The notes under the pieces: model-generated | The model's database searches: none | What the model was told of the DNA's origin: nothing | Seen by the model: the letters and a program-made list of their open reading frames with translations, nothing else | Made by a program: the position numbers and the translations under genes | In this document: positions 14,901 to 23,884 of the stretch, in pieces | How positions within the stretch are numbered: position 1 is the stretch's first letter | How the letters are laid out: each line of letters opens with the position of its first letter | Source: Pseudomonas sp. MN1F | Lineage (GTDB): Bacteria > Pseudomonadota > Gammaproteobacteria > Pseudomonadales > Pseudomonadaceae | Direction of reading: 5' to 3' | DNA length: 64,000 nt | Assembly (NCBI RefSeq): GCF_009391885.1 | Contig: NZ_VZII01000032.1 | Coordinates: 1 to 64,000 of the forward strand

Positions 14901-15977
14901 ATGAGCAACTGGCCCGACCGTCGTATCCTCGATCTGCTGGGCATCGAGTTGCCCATTCTCCAGGCGCCGATGGCCGGCGCCTCGGGTTCGGCCATGGCCA
15001 TTGCCGTGGCCAGCGCAGGTGGCCTGGGTGCCCTGCCCTGCGCCATGCTCACCGGCGACCAGGTGCGCGCTGAGATCGAGGCCTTCCGCACGGCCTGCCC
15101 TGGCCGGCCGCTGAACCTGAACTTCTTCTGCCATCAGCCGCCAGCGCCCGACCCGGAGCGCGACGCCCGCTGGAAGCAGGCACTGCAACCGTACTACGCC
15201 GAAGTCGGCGCCGACTTCGATGCGCCTACGCCTGTTTCCAACCGCGCACCCTTCGATGAACAGAGCTGCCTGCTGGTCGAGCAGTTGCGCCCGGAGGTGG
15301 TGAGTTTCCACTTTGGTTTGCCGCAAGCTGCACTGCTGCAGCGGGTCAAGGCCACCGGCGCCAAGGTGTTGTCCAGCGCCACCACGGTGGAAGAAGCGCT
15401 GTGGCTCGAAGCCAATGGCTGCGACGCGATCATCGCCATGGGCTATGAAGCCGGCGGCCATCGCGGCATGTTCCTCAGCAACGACATCACCAGCCAGATC
15501 GGCACCTTCGCCCTGGTGCCGCAGATTGCCGATGCCGTGCGCCTGCCGGTGATCGCCGCCGGCGGCATTGGCGACCACCGCGGCCTGGTGGCGGCCCTGG
15601 CATTGGGCGCCAGTGCAGTGCAGATCGGCACCGCCTACCTGTTCTGCCCGGAGGCCAAGGTCTCCCCTGCCCACCGTCGCGCACTGGACACCGCTGCGGC
15701 CAGCGACACCGCGTTGACCAACCTGTTCACCGGGCGCCCGGCACGTGGCATCAACAACCGCATCATGCGTGAACTGGGGCCGATGAGCGAACTGGCCCCG
15801 CGCTTCCCGCTGGCCGGGGGCGCATTGATGCCGTTGCGGGCGATTACCGAGGCGCAGGGCAACAGCGATTTCAGTAACCTGTGGTCGGGGCAGGCACTGC
15901 GCCTGGGCAGGCATATGCCGGCTGAACAGCTGACCCGGGAGATTGCTGACAACGCGTTGGCGCGGATCATGCGCTAA
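14901..15977 (+). CDS. Nitronate monooxygenase (2-nitropropane dioxygenase family)
   Basis: A 358-residue FMN-dependent TIM-barrel enzyme. It opens ILDLLGIELPILQAPMAG, the standard start of the family. It continues with SAGGLGALPCAM and NLNFFCH, has the catalytic-His loop in GYEAGGHRGMF, and has the phosphate-binding AAGGIGDHRGLVAALALGASAVQIGT. These enzymes oxidise nitronates such as propionate-3-nitronate with oxygen and protect against them; some relatives act in other reductions. GGAGAA lies a few bases ahead of ATG 14901. It is the last gene of the small DUF1883 group, and the molybdate operon begins about 140 bases on. Confidence 0.88.
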   Translation: MSNWPDRRILDLLGIELPILQAPMAGASGSAMAIAVASAGGLGALPCAMLTGDQVRAEIEAFRTACPGRPLNLNFFCHQPPAPDPERDARWKQALQPYYAEVGADFDAPTPVSNRAPFDEQSCLLVEQLRPEVVSFHFGLPQAALLQRVKATGAKVLSSATTVEEALWLEANGCDAIIAMGYEAGGHRGMFLSNDITSQIGTFALVPQIADAVRLPVIAAGGIGDHRGLVAALALGASAVQIGTAYLFCPEAKVSPAHRRALDTAAASDTALTNLFTGRPARGINNRIMRELGPMSELAPRFPLAGGALMPLRAITEAQGNSDFSNLWSGQALRLGRHMPAEQLTREIADNALARIMR

Positions 15978-16065
15978 ACACACCCTCGCGTCTGCCCAAT
16001 CGCCGGCAGTAGACGACCCAGAGGTTATAACCCCTGCTCCAGCCCCTTCCCGACCATTGGCCTAT

Positions 16066-16089
16066 CGCTATATAGTTCACACCATAACG
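16066..16089 (+). promoter_or_regulatory. Possible ModE-binding dyad upstream of modA
   Basis: CGCTATAT and ATAACG frame a 24-base segment (CGCTATAT-N10-ATAACG) that resembles the imperfect palindrome bound by the molybdate sensor ModE (roughly CGNTATAT-N-ATANCG). It lies 26 bases before the modA start, a position expected for repression by molybdate. No modE gene is present in the window. Confidence 0.5.
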
Positions 16090-16114
16090 ATAACCACCTC
16101 AAGGAGCTGCCTTC

Positions 16115-16873
16115 ATGCGTATCCGCCTGCCCCACTTGGCCGTCACTGCCCTGGCCAGCCTGATCGCGCTCAACAGCGCCTGGGCCGATGAGGTGCAGGT
16201 TGCGGTCGCCGCGAACTTCACCGCGCCGATCCAGGCCATCGCCAAGGACTTCGAGAAGGACACCGGCCACAAACTGGTCGCCGCCTATGGCGCCACCGGG
16301 CAGTTCTACGCGCAGATCAAGAACGGCGCACCGTTCGAAGTGTTCCTCGCCGCCGACGACAGCACCCCGAAGAAGCTGGAAGAGGAAAAGGAGATCGTCC
16401 CGGGCTCGCGCTTCACCTACGCCACCGGCACCCTGGCCCTGTGGTCGGCCAAGCCGGGCTATGTGGATGACAACGGTGAGGTGCTGAAGAAGAACCGGTT
16501 CCAGCACCTGGCCATCGCCAACCCGAAAGCCGCCCCTTACGGCCTGGCCGCCACCCAGGTGCTGGACACGCTGAAGCTGACCGAGGCCACCAAGGCCAAG
16601 ATCGTCGAAGGCCAGAACATCACCCAGGCCTACCAGTTCGTCTCCACCGGCAACGCCGAGCTGGGCTTCGTCGCCCTGTCGCAGGTCTACAAGGACGGCA
16701 AGCTCGCAAGTGGTTCGGCCTGGATCGTCCCGGCCAACCTGCACGCGCCGATCCTGCAGGATGCGGTCATCCTCAACAAAGGCAAGGACAACCCGGCTGC
16801 CAAGGCCCTGATCGACTACCTCAAGGGCCCGAAAGCCGCTGCGCTGATCAAGTCCTACGGTTATGAAATCTGA
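16115..16873 (+). CDS. modA: Molybdate ABC transporter, periplasmic binding protein
   Basis: A 252-residue exported binding protein for molybdate and tungstate. The signal peptide ends near SAWA (residue 24). The mature protein starts DEVQVAVAANFTAPIQAIAKDFEKDTGHKL, the ModA hallmark, with SxGATGQFYAQI and GAPFEVFLAADD forming the oxyanion pocket. CAAGGAGCTGCCTTC ahead of ATG 16115 contains a strong ribosome site. Its stop overlaps the modB start by one base, so translation is coupled. Confidence 0.95.
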   Translation: MRIRLPHLAVTALASLIALNSAWADEVQVAVAANFTAPIQAIAKDFEKDTGHKLVAAYGATGQFYAQIKNGAPFEVFLAADDSTPKKLEEEKEIVPGSRFTYATGTLALWSAKPGYVDDNGEVLKKNRFQHLAIANPKAAPYGLAATQVLDTLKLTEATKAKIVEGQNITQAYQFVSTGNAELGFVALSQVYKDGKLASGSAWIVPANLHAPILQDAVILNKGKDNPAAKALIDYLKGPKAAALIKSYGYEI

Positions 16874-17553
16874 TGCCACTGGACGCCAGTGACTTCGGCG
16901 CAGTCTGGCTGACCATCAAGCTGGCCAGCCTGACCACGCTGATCCTGCTGATTGTCGGCACGCCCATCGCCTGGTGGCTGGCGCGCACGCGCTCGTGGCT
17001 GCGCGGGCCGGTGGGCGCGGTGGTGGCGCTGCCACTGGTGCTGCCGCCGACGGTGATCGGCTTCTACCTGCTGATCGCCCTCGGCCCGCACGGCTGGCTC
17101 GGCCAGGCGACCCAGGCCATGGGCTTGGGCACCGTGGTGTTCAGCTTCACGGGCCTGGTGATCGGCTCGACGGTGTATTCCATGCCCTTCGTGGTACAGC
17201 CGCTGCAAAACGCTTTCGGCGCCATCGGCCAGCGCCCGCTGGAAGTGGCCGCGACCCTGCGCGCCAGCCCCTGGGACACATTCGTCCACGTGGTGCTGCC
17301 ATTGGCCCGCCCCGGCTTCGTCACCGCCAGCATCCTCGGCTTTGCCCATACCGTTGGCGAGTTCGGCGTGGTGCTGATGATCGGTGGCAACATCCCCGAC
17401 AAAACCCGCGTGGTCTCGGTGCAAATCTTCGATCACGTCGAGGCCATGGAGTATGCGCAAGCCCACTGGCTGGCCGGTGCCATGTTGGTGTTCTCGTTCC
17501 TGGTGCTGCTCCTGCTCTATGCCGGGCGCCGTAGCAAAGCTGGCTGGAGCTGA
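16873..17553 (+). CDS. modB: Molybdate ABC transporter permease
   Basis: A 226-residue inner-membrane permease with about five transmembrane segments. The EAA loop that docks on the ATPase is visible as EVAATLRASPWDTFVHVVLPLARPG near residue 125. PLVLPPTVIGFYLL and NIPDKTRVVSVQIFDHVE are typical ModB signatures. It sits between modA (1-base overlap) and modC (starts 2 bases after its stop). Confidence 0.95.
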   Translation: MPLDASDFGAVWLTIKLASLTTLILLIVGTPIAWWLARTRSWLRGPVGAVVALPLVLPPTVIGFYLLIALGPHGWLGQATQAMGLGTVVFSFTGLVIGSTVYSMPFVVQPLQNAFGAIGQRPLEVAATLRASPWDTFVHVVLPLARPGFVTASILGFAHTVGEFGVVLMIGGNIPDKTRVVSVQIFDHVEAMEYAQAHWLAGAMLVFSFLVLLLLYAGRRSKAGWS

Positions 17554-17554
17554 A

Positions 17555-18646
17555 ATGAGCGGATCGATAGTGGCGCGCCTGAAGCTGGCCCGCGACGACT
17601 TCACCCTGGACGTCGACCTGAACCTGCCTGGCCGCGGCATCAGCGCGCTGTTCGGCCACTCGGGCTCGGGCAAGACCTCGTGCCTGCGCTGCCTGGCCGG
17701 GCTGGAGCGGGCGGCCAGCGCGTATATCGAGGTCAATGGTGAGGTCTGGGAGGACAGCGCCCGTGGCCACTTCCTGGCACCGCACTTGCGCCCGGTGGGC
17801 TACGTATTCCAGGAGGCCAGCCTGTTCCCGCACCTGTCGGTGCGCGGCAACCTGGAATTCGGCTGGCGGCGCATCGCCCCGCCCGAGCGCAAGGTCAGCC
17901 TCGACCAGGCATGCCAGCTGCTCGGCATCGGCCACCTGCTCGCACGCAAGCCGGCCACCTTGTCGGGCGGCGAGGCCCAACGGGTCGGCATTGCCCGCGC
18001 ACTGCTCAGCAGCCCGCGGCTGCTCATGATGGACGAACCGCTGGCCGCACTCGACGGGCCGCGCAAGCGCGAGATCCTGCCATACCTGGAACGCCTGCAC
18101 GAGGAACTGGATATCCCACTGTTGTACGTCAGCCATGCCCAGGACGAAGTGGCGCGCCTGGCTGACCATCTGGTGCTGCTGGAGCAAGGCCGGGCCATGG
18201 CCAGCGGACCGATCGGCGAGACCTTGGCCCGCCTCGACCTGTCACTGGCCCAAGGCGAGGATGCCGGGGTGGTCTTCGAGGGCATTGTGGTCGGCCACGA
18301 TCCGCACTACGACCTGCTCGACCTGCGCCTGCCCGGCAATGAAGCGCCATTGCTGCGTATCGCCCACCCGGCACACAGCATGGGCAGTACCTTGCGGGTC
18401 AAGGTGCAGGCCCGGGATGTGAGCCTGGCACTGCGCGCCGACAGTACCTCGAGCATTCTCAATCGCTTGCCGGTGCGGGTGCGCGAAACGCGCCCTGCGG
18501 ACAACCCGGCGCATGTGCTGGTAAGCCTGGATGCCGGCGGCAACGCCTTGCTGGCGCGCATCACGCGGTTCTCGGCAGACCAGCTTGGCGTGCATGCCGG
18601 CCAGGCGCTGTTCGCGCAGATCAAGTCGGTGGCACTGCTGGGTTGA
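17555..18646 (+). CDS. modC: Molybdate ABC transporter ATP-binding protein
   Basis: A 363-residue ATPase that powers ModB. The Walker A motif is GHSGSGKTS near residue 31. The ABC signature is LSGGEAQRVGIARALL and Walker B is LLMMDEPLAALD. The last 70 residues form the MOP/TOBE domain (STLRVKVQARDVSLALRADSTSSILNRLPVRV), which binds molybdate and lets transport be inhibited by internal substrate. The open frame begins further upstream inside modB, but ATG 17555, two bases after the modB stop, is the natural start. Confidence 0.95.
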   Translation: MSGSIVARLKLARDDFTLDVDLNLPGRGISALFGHSGSGKTSCLRCLAGLERAASAYIEVNGEVWEDSARGHFLAPHLRPVGYVFQEASLFPHLSVRGNLEFGWRRIAPPERKVSLDQACQLLGIGHLLARKPATLSGGEAQRVGIARALLSSPRLLMMDEPLAALDGPRKREILPYLERLHEELDIPLLYVSHAQDEVARLADHLVLLEQGRAMASGPIGETLARLDLSLAQGEDAGVVFEGIVVGHDPHYDLLDLRLPGNEAPLLRIAHPAHSMGSTLRVKVQARDVSLALRADSTSSILNRLPVRVRETRPADNPAHVLVSLDAGGNALLARITRFSADQLGVHAGQALFAQIKSVALLG

Positions 18647-18703
18647 GCATCCTCGAAGCGGCCGTTGTCCATTGATCAGTGACCTGATCGAGGCCCGCCG
18701 CCG

Positions 18704-19726
18704 ATGCTCGACTGCCCTCTGCCACCCAGCCTGCACTATGTCGACGACAGCCAGCCGGGCCTGACCCGGCGCCGCTGGCGCGACCGTTTCATCTACCTCG
18801 ATGCCCAGGGGCTGCGCATCCGCGACCCACAAACCCTGGCACGCATCGCCGCCCTGGTAATCCCGCCGGCCTACAGCGATGTGTGGATCTGCGCCGACCC
18901 GCAAGGCCATCTGCAAGCCACCGGCCGCGATGCCCGCGGCCGCAAGCAGTACCGCTACCACGCCCAGTGGCGCGAACTGCGCGACCAGCACAAGTACGGG
19001 CGCATGCTGGCCTTTGCCCAGGCACTGCCAAAACTGCGTGCGCAACTGGAAGCGCACCTGGCCCGCCCGGGCCTGGACCGGGAGAAAGTCATGGCGCTGG
19101 TGGTGAGCCTGCTCGACCACACGCTGATCCGCATCGGCAACCAACGCTACCTGCGCGACAACCAGTCCTACGGCCTGACCACCCTGCGCAACCGTCACGT
19201 CAAGGTGCAGGGCAGCACCGTGCGCTTCCAGTTCCGCGGCAAGCGCGGCGTGGAGCACAATGTCACGCTGCGCGACCGGCGCCTGGCCAACCTGCTCAAG
19301 CGCTGCATGGAACTGCCTGGGCAGGCGCTGTTCCAGTACCTGGATGAAGACGGCCAGCGGCACAGCGTCGGCTCCAGCGAGGTCAACCAGTACTTGCAGC
19401 AACTGACCGGCGCCGACTTCACCGCCAAGGACTACCGCACCTGGGCCGGCAGCAGCCTGGCGCTGAGCCTGCTACGGCCGCTGGCCTGGGAGCCGGAGAG
19501 CGAAGCCAAGCGCCAGGTCGCGGCCATCGTCAAGCAGGTGGCAACACGCCTGGGCAACACGCCGGCGGTGTGCAGGCGCTGCTATATCCACCCGGCCGTG
19601 CTCGAACATTATGCCCTCGGGCGCCTGGCCGACTTGCCCAGGCGCCGGGTGCGCAAGGGCCTGGATGCCGAAGAGGTGGCCCTGTTGCTATTTCTTCAGG
19701 CCCTGGAAACAACAGCCGATGATTGA
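18704..19726 (+). CDS. DNA topoisomerase IB (poxvirus-like)
   Basis: A 340-residue type IB topoisomerase, the bacterial relative of vaccinia topoisomerase that relaxes supercoils through a 3'-phosphotyrosine. The N-terminal clamp (residues 20-80: RRRWRDRFIYLDAQGLRI, VIPPAYSDVWIC) is followed by the catalytic core. The catalytic residues are recognisable: Arg in YGLTTLRNRHVKV (near 162), Lys in FRGKRG (180), Arg in DYRTWAGS (245) and the nucleophile Y294 in NTPAVCRRCYIHPAV. The length is typical. It lies 57 bases after modC, in the same direction. ATG 18704 is the first good start, although its ribosome site is weak. Confidence 0.92.
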   Translation: MLDCPLPPSLHYVDDSQPGLTRRRWRDRFIYLDAQGLRIRDPQTLARIAALVIPPAYSDVWICADPQGHLQATGRDARGRKQYRYHAQWRELRDQHKYGRMLAFAQALPKLRAQLEAHLARPGLDREKVMALVVSLLDHTLIRIGNQRYLRDNQSYGLTTLRNRHVKVQGSTVRFQFRGKRGVEHNVTLRDRRLANLLKRCMELPGQALFQYLDEDGQRHSVGSSEVNQYLQQLTGADFTAKDYRTWAGSSLALSLLRPLAWEPESEAKRQVAAIVKQVATRLGNTPAVCRRCYIHPAVLEHYALGRLADLPRRRVRKGLDAEEVALLLFLQALETTADD

Positions 19727-19979
19727 GTCGAACTATTCAGCCCATCATGCAGAGAAATTTCCCATAAAGGCCGAAGCCCCCTATTCTTGCCACCGAGCAC
19801 CTCGCCGAAACGCTTGACAGCATTTACCTCGGCACCTGCGACTAAAGACACGCAACAGAATTTGTCTTTCGGGGAATTACTATCCGCCGAAAGCGTCTTT
19901 AATGAGAAGGAAGAGGGACACGCTCCCACCGCTGCGGCCCAATGGCCCGACGGATTTCTACATTACCAAGGAGAACTAC

Positions 19980-20177
19980 ATGCTGATACTCACCCGTAAG
20001 GTTGGCGAAAGTATCGTCATCAACGATGACATCAAAGTCACCATTCTGGGCGTAAAAGGGATGCAGGTGAGGATTGGCATCGATGCACCAAAGGATGTCC
20101 AGGTGCACCGTGAAGAGATCTTCAAGCGCATCCAGGCCGGCAGCCCGGCTCCGGAAAAGCACGACGACCAACACTGA
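19980..20177 (+). CDS. csrA: CsrA/RsmE-family translational regulator
   Basis: A 65-residue homodimeric RNA-binding protein that blocks or stabilises mRNAs at GGA motifs. The core MLILTRKVGESIVINDDIKVTILGVKGMQVRIGIDAPKDVQVHREEI has both RNA-contacting edges (LTRK and VHREEI). The short divergent tail after RIQAG and the IVINDDIKV strand resemble the RsmE paralogue of Pseudomonas rather than RsmA. ATG 19980 follows AAGGAG; that GGA close to the start could allow autoregulation. The 250 bases upstream contain no gene, so the promoter is probably local. Its end faces the minus-strand receiver gene at 20248. Confidence 0.95.
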   Translation: MLILTRKVGESIVINDDIKVTILGVKGMQVRIGIDAPKDVQVHREEIFKRIQAGSPAPEKHDDQH

Positions 20178-20247
20178 CCTGAGCGCCTCGCTTCAAGCCG
20201 CACGGACGCGCTTGATCGAAGGGCCGGCGCAAGCCGCAACCTGAACC

Positions 20248-20601
20248 TCAGGTGCCGAGCAGTTCGCGCACCTTGGCGATCATCCTGTCCATGTCGAACG
20301 GCTTGTCGAAGACCGCAGCGAACAGCTCCGGGCGCCCTTGGCTGGCCTGGGCGCCGCTCATCAGGATCACCGGCAGGTCCAGCAGTTGCAGTTCGTCGCG
20401 AATCGCCCGCACCAGTTCCTCACCATTGAGCACCGGCATCATGTAGTCGGTAATCACCAGGTCCACACGCCTTTCCTTCAGCGCCTCCAGGGCCTTGCGC
20501 CCGTTGCTGGCCTTTTCCACCAGAAAACCTTCGTCCTCCAGGGCAAAGCCGAGGATATCGGCGATCAGGTATTCGTCATCGACAATCAGGATGGTGTTCA
20601 T
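20248..20601 (-). CDS. Single-domain response regulator
   Basis: A 117-residue receiver domain with no output domain. The phospho-acceptor pocket is complete: acidic pair D8-D9, phosphoacceptor D52 in VITDYMMP, S82 in LMSGA and K100 in DKPF. It is the last gene of a minus-strand operon (kinase, KaiC-like ATPase, receiver), with a 12-base gap to the ATPase gene. Such stand-alone receivers pass the signal by protein contact, here plausibly to or from the KaiC-like ATPase. Confidence 0.92.
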   Translation of the reverse strand: MNTILIVDDEYLIADILGFALEDEGFLVEKASNGRKALEALKERRVDLVITDYMMPVLNGEELVRAIRDELQLLDLPVILMSGAQASQGRPELFAAVFDKPFDMDRMIAKVRELLGT

Positions 20602-20613
20602 CGGCAGGCCCCG

Positions 20614-22059
20614 TCAGCCACCCCCTTGCGGCACCGGAGTACCCGAGAGTACGCCTGTGGCGCCTTCGAACGCCTTGCGCAGATGGATGCCCTGCGGGCC
20701 GATGCGCAGTTCGTGCAGCGCCGGGTCGTGATGGCTGTCGCGCACCTTCAGGATCGACAGCATGCGCCGCAGCTGCGAGTCCAGCTCGACGAAGCGCATC
20801 AGCATGAGGTTGTCGACGATGCTCGACAGGTCTGGCGCCGGGGCAGTGATTTCCGAACCGAAAATATCCCGCATCTCCCAGGTGAGCATGACGCTGACAT
20901 CACGCGCCCGCAGTTCGCCAACCAAGGCACGGAAAAACGCATTGAGCCGCGCCGGGTCGATCGCCAAGCGGCTGAACGCGCCCAGGCTGTCGATCAACAC
21001 ACGCTTGCTGCCCTGCTGCTCGACGTGCTTGAGCAGACGCGCACCTACCTGGTCCAGCAGGCCTTCGGTAGTCGGTTGCCAGCACAGCTGCAAGGCGCCG
21101 GTATGCTCGAGGGCGGCCAAGTCGTAGCCCAGCGCTGCAGCCTTCAGGCGTAACCGGGCGGGCGTTTCGTAAAAGCCGAAGTGCAGTGCAGGCTGCTCCA
21201 CGCTGCCTGCCGCCAGAAAAGCCAGGCCAATCGAGGTCTTGCCAATGCCGGAGGGGCCCATCAGCAGGCTGACCGAACCCAGCGTCAGGCCACCGCCCAG
21301 CATTTCGTCCAACGCCTCGACCCCCGTGGACACCCGGTGCAAAGAGGCGGAGCCCAGCTGGCTGGGGTGGCTGTAGAGCGACTCCAGGCGCGGGTAAACG
21401 TGCATCCCCGCCTGATCGATCAGGCACTCGTGGCGCCCGGACAACGCCCCGCTGCCCCGCGTCTTGCGCAGCTGTACATGGCGCACCGCGCGGCTGCCGA
21501 CCAGTTGCTCGCCCAACTCGATCACGCCATCGACCATGGTATGTTCCGGGCTGTTGTCATCCAGGCGGGCACTGGTCAGCAGCAGCACGGTACAACCGGC
21601 GAACGCCGCATGGCCCTGCAATTCCGAGACGAACTTCTTGGTGTCCAGCGCCGTTTCTGCACGAACCCGGGCATTGAGCACGCCATCGACGATCAGCAGG
21701 CTCGCCTGCTGCTTGCCGATTTCCTGGCGCAGCAGCTTGACCACCGCGTCCAGCCCTTCCTGCTCGAGGGTATCGAAGGCGCTGACGAACTGGATCTGGT
21801 CACCCACCATGCCTGGGTCGAAGAACTCCAGGGTCGCCAGGTACTGGAACAAGCGCTCATGGGACTCGCTGAGCAAGGTCGCCACCAGCACCTTGCCACC
21901 GTCACGCACATGGCCGCAGGCCAACTGGTTGGCCAGGATGGTCTTGCCCGCACCGGGCGGCCCCTGAACGATATAGGAAGCGCCTGCTACCAGCCCGCCC
22001 TTGAGCAGCGCATCGAGCCCTTCGATCCCCGTGACCAGCCGTTTGAGTGCCTGCACCAT
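20614..22059 (-). CDS. KaiC-like double-domain ATPase
   Basis: A 481-residue cytoplasmic protein made of two RecA-like KaiC domains. The first (about 1-225) has Walker A GPPGAGKT at 33-40 and a Walker B LLIVDGVL. The second (about 243-481) has GPSGIGKTS at 268-276 and RVLIDSLGAFSRL. Where cyanobacterial KaiC has paired catalytic glutamates after Walker A, the first domain reads LLSESHERL and the second FGFYETPARL, so each has only one clear Glu. The ATG at 22059 lies five bases after the kinase stop; the longer frame would overlap the kinase gene. No kaiA or kaiB is present. The partners are a PAS kinase and a receiver, so a two-component-linked role is likelier than a clock. Confidence 0.9.
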   Translation of the reverse strand: MVQALKRLVTGIEGLDALLKGGLVAGASYIVQGPPGAGKTILANQLACGHVRDGGKVLVATLLSESHERLFQYLATLEFFDPGMVGDQIQFVSAFDTLEQEGLDAVVKLLRQEIGKQQASLLIVDGVLNARVRAETALDTKKFVSELQGHAAFAGCTVLLLTSARLDDNSPEHTMVDGVIELGEQLVGSRAVRHVQLRKTRGSGALSGRHECLIDQAGMHVYPRLESLYSHPSQLGSASLHRVSTGVEALDEMLGGGLTLGSVSLLMGPSGIGKTSIGLAFLAAGSVEQPALHFGFYETPARLRLKAAALGYDLAALEHTGALQLCWQPTTEGLLDQVGARLLKHVEQQGSKRVLIDSLGAFSRLAIDPARLNAFFRALVGELRARDVSVMLTWEMRDIFGSEITAPAPDLSSIVDNLMLMRFVELDSQLRRMLSILKVRDSHHDPALHELRIGPQGIHLRKAFEGATGVLSGTPVPQGGG

Positions 22060-22064
22060 GGTGG

Positions 22065-23225
22065 CTACCTGTCGTCTTGTGCCCCCGCATCGGGCTGATA
22101 GGCCGGCAGATACAGGCGCATGCACGTGCCCTGGCCGAGTGTGCTGCCGACATGGATGGCGCCATTGCTCTGCTTGGCAAAACCGTATACCTGGCTGAGG
22201 CCAAGGCCGGTGCCCTTGCCGAAAGGCTTGGTGGTGAAGAACGGCTCGAAGATGCGCGGCAAAATCTGAGGGTCGATACCATCGCCGCTGTCACGTACTT
22301 CGAAGCACACGAACGTGCCATGCAGGCCCTCGACTTCGCCTGCCAGATCAACCGTGAGCACTGCCAGGTCGATCGTACCCTTCTCGCCAATCGCATCGCG
22401 CGCGTTGAACAGCAGGTTGAGCAGCACCATCTGCAGCTGCCCGGTATCCACCTCGATCAGTGGCAGATCGGGCTGCAAGTACGCCTGCAACACGATTTCA
22501 CGCGGCAGCGCATGCTCCAGCAGGCCACGGGTGGCCTCTAAAAGCCTGGCCGGGGCGACCAGCGAGACATCGAGTTGCCGGTAGCGGGCGAAGCTGAGCA
22601 GTTGCTGGGTCAGCTCGGTTCCGCGATGCCCGGCATCGAGGATGTGCTCAAGCATGCGCTGCAACCGCGCCGGGTCCTGGCTGGTTTGTGCCAGGCGCGC
22701 CGAATTGATGATGATGGTCAGCAGGTTGTTGAAGTCATGCGCCAAGCCACCGGTGAGCTGGCCCAGCGCTTCGAGCTTCTGCGCCTGGAACAACTGGGCG
22801 CGCACGGCGTCGAGCTGCAGCGCCGATTCGCGCCGGTCGGTGATATCACGGGTGACCTTGGCCAAGCCGACGATCTGCCCCTGTTCGTCGCGGATCACAT
22901 CCAGCGCGGCCAAGGCCCAGAACTGCGTGCCGTCCTGGCGCACGCGCCAGCCTTCGTCCTGCGCCACGCCTTGCTCCAGGGCCTGCTTGAGCAGGCGCTC
23001 CGGGCGCCCTTCGACGCAATCCTGAGGGGTGAAGAACAACGAAAAATGCCGGCCAATGATTTCATCGGCGCGGTAGCCCTTGATCCGCTGGGCGCCTGCG
23101 TTCCAGGACACCACGTGGCCAGACGGGTCAAGCATGTAGATGGCGTAATCCACCACCGACTGCACCAGCTGCTCATAGCGGCTGGCGGGCATGACAGGGT
23201 GATCGATACAGTGGGCTGAAACCAT
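22065..23225 (-). CDS. PAS-domain sensor histidine kinase
   Basis: A 386-residue soluble kinase. A PAS domain (residues 15-130: YAIYMLDPSGHVVSWNAGAQRIKGY, ending TRDITDRR) is followed by a HisKA helix with phosphorylated H163 in GGLAHDFNNLL. The HATPase domain follows (N box NLLFNARDAI, G1 RDSGDGID, F box IFEPFFTTK, G2 GKGTGLGLS). There is no transmembrane segment, so it senses a cytoplasmic signal. GTGGAG six bases before ATG 23225 supports this start. It is the first gene of the kinase/KaiC/receiver operon. The separate receiver at 20248 is the natural phosphate acceptor. Confidence 0.94.
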   Translation of the reverse strand: MVSAHCIDHPVMPASRYEQLVQSVVDYAIYMLDPSGHVVSWNAGAQRIKGYRADEIIGRHFSLFFTPQDCVEGRPERLLKQALEQGVAQDEGWRVRQDGTQFWALAALDVIRDEQGQIVGLAKVTRDITDRRESALQLDAVRAQLFQAQKLEALGQLTGGLAHDFNNLLTIIINSARLAQTSQDPARLQRMLEHILDAGHRGTELTQQLLSFARYRQLDVSLVAPARLLEATRGLLEHALPREIVLQAYLQPDLPLIEVDTGQLQMVLLNLLFNARDAIGEKGTIDLAVLTVDLAGEVEGLHGTFVCFEVRDSGDGIDPQILPRIFEPFFTTKPFGKGTGLGLSQVYGFAKQSNGAIHVGSTLGQGTCMRLYLPAYQPDAGAQDDR

Positions 23226-23309
23226 GCAAACTCCACAGGTACTGCAGGAGGGATCTGGATAGCTTAGCCAAGCGTACCCTTCTGCAACAGCACGCGCTGC
23301 AACGGATTA

Positions 23310-23594
23310 TCAACGCTCGGGTTCGACCATGAGCGGGCTGATTCGTCGCGGCATCGCCACTTTCAGCAACCACAGGCCCACCAGCAGTATCAGGCCGCCA
23401 CCCGCCAACGCCATCAAGCGTTGCGATTGCTGCTGCTCAGCATCGAAACCGAGCAGCAGGAGGTAGCCCGCGAGGGTGATCAGGCTGAGGTACAGAAAAG
23501 CGCCCAGCAGCAACACCTGCGCGAACAGCAGGCGCCAGAACAACCGAGGGCGGACAGTACGCCCGGGAAGAGCCGCGGTATTGGCCTGAGACAT
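23310..23594 (-). CDS. Small two-helix membrane protein
   Basis: A 94-residue protein with two clear membrane helices: LLFAQVLLLGAFLYLSLITLAG and MALAGGGLILLVGLWLLKVA. A short polar loop with a Gln-rich patch (AEQQQSQR) lies between them, and both tails are Arg-rich. The start MSQANTAALPGRTVRPR at 23594 is the only one available. I recognise no family. It is the last core-like gene before the AT-richer efflux block. Confidence 0.65.
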   Translation of the reverse strand: MSQANTAALPGRTVRPRLFWRLLFAQVLLLGAFLYLSLITLAGYLLLLGFDAEQQQSQRLMALAGGGLILLVGLWLLKVAMPRRISPLMVEPER

Positions 23595-23829
23595 GGCGTC
23601 ACACTCATTGGATCCAATGAAGTGGGCAACAGTGGCTTAATGATGGCAAGGTGTCAATTGCCCAATCGATCGACGCCCTCATTCCTTTGATCATAGGTGC
23701 TGCGATGCGCTCAACTATAACAATGGGTTATAAAACGCACTTGCATGCACCCTGCAATTGAGGCTGGCTCAACAGCCGAGCAGTCGTTCGGTAGGGAGGC
23801 ACAAGGATTCACATAGACCAAGAGGGAAT

Positions 23830-23853
23830 GTGACCATGTTATATTTTGGTCAC
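23830..23853 (+). promoter_or_regulatory. TetR operator dyad O1, upstream of tetR
   Basis: The dyad is GTGACCA-N10-TGGTCAC, a perfect 7-bp inverted repeat across 24 bases. It lies 31 bases before the tetR start and overlaps an AT-rich stretch (TATATTTT) that could be a -10 region. The same arms with the same spacing occur again at 24505-24528, in front of the pump genes. Confidence 0.8.
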
Positions 23854-23884
23854 AACCTGTCACCCGTTTCAGGACGCTTCACAC

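Noticed and set aside
14526..15983. A 485-codon minus-strand frame opposite the nitronate monooxygenase
   Set aside because: Antisense shadow without family motifs; it also crosses two small supported genes.
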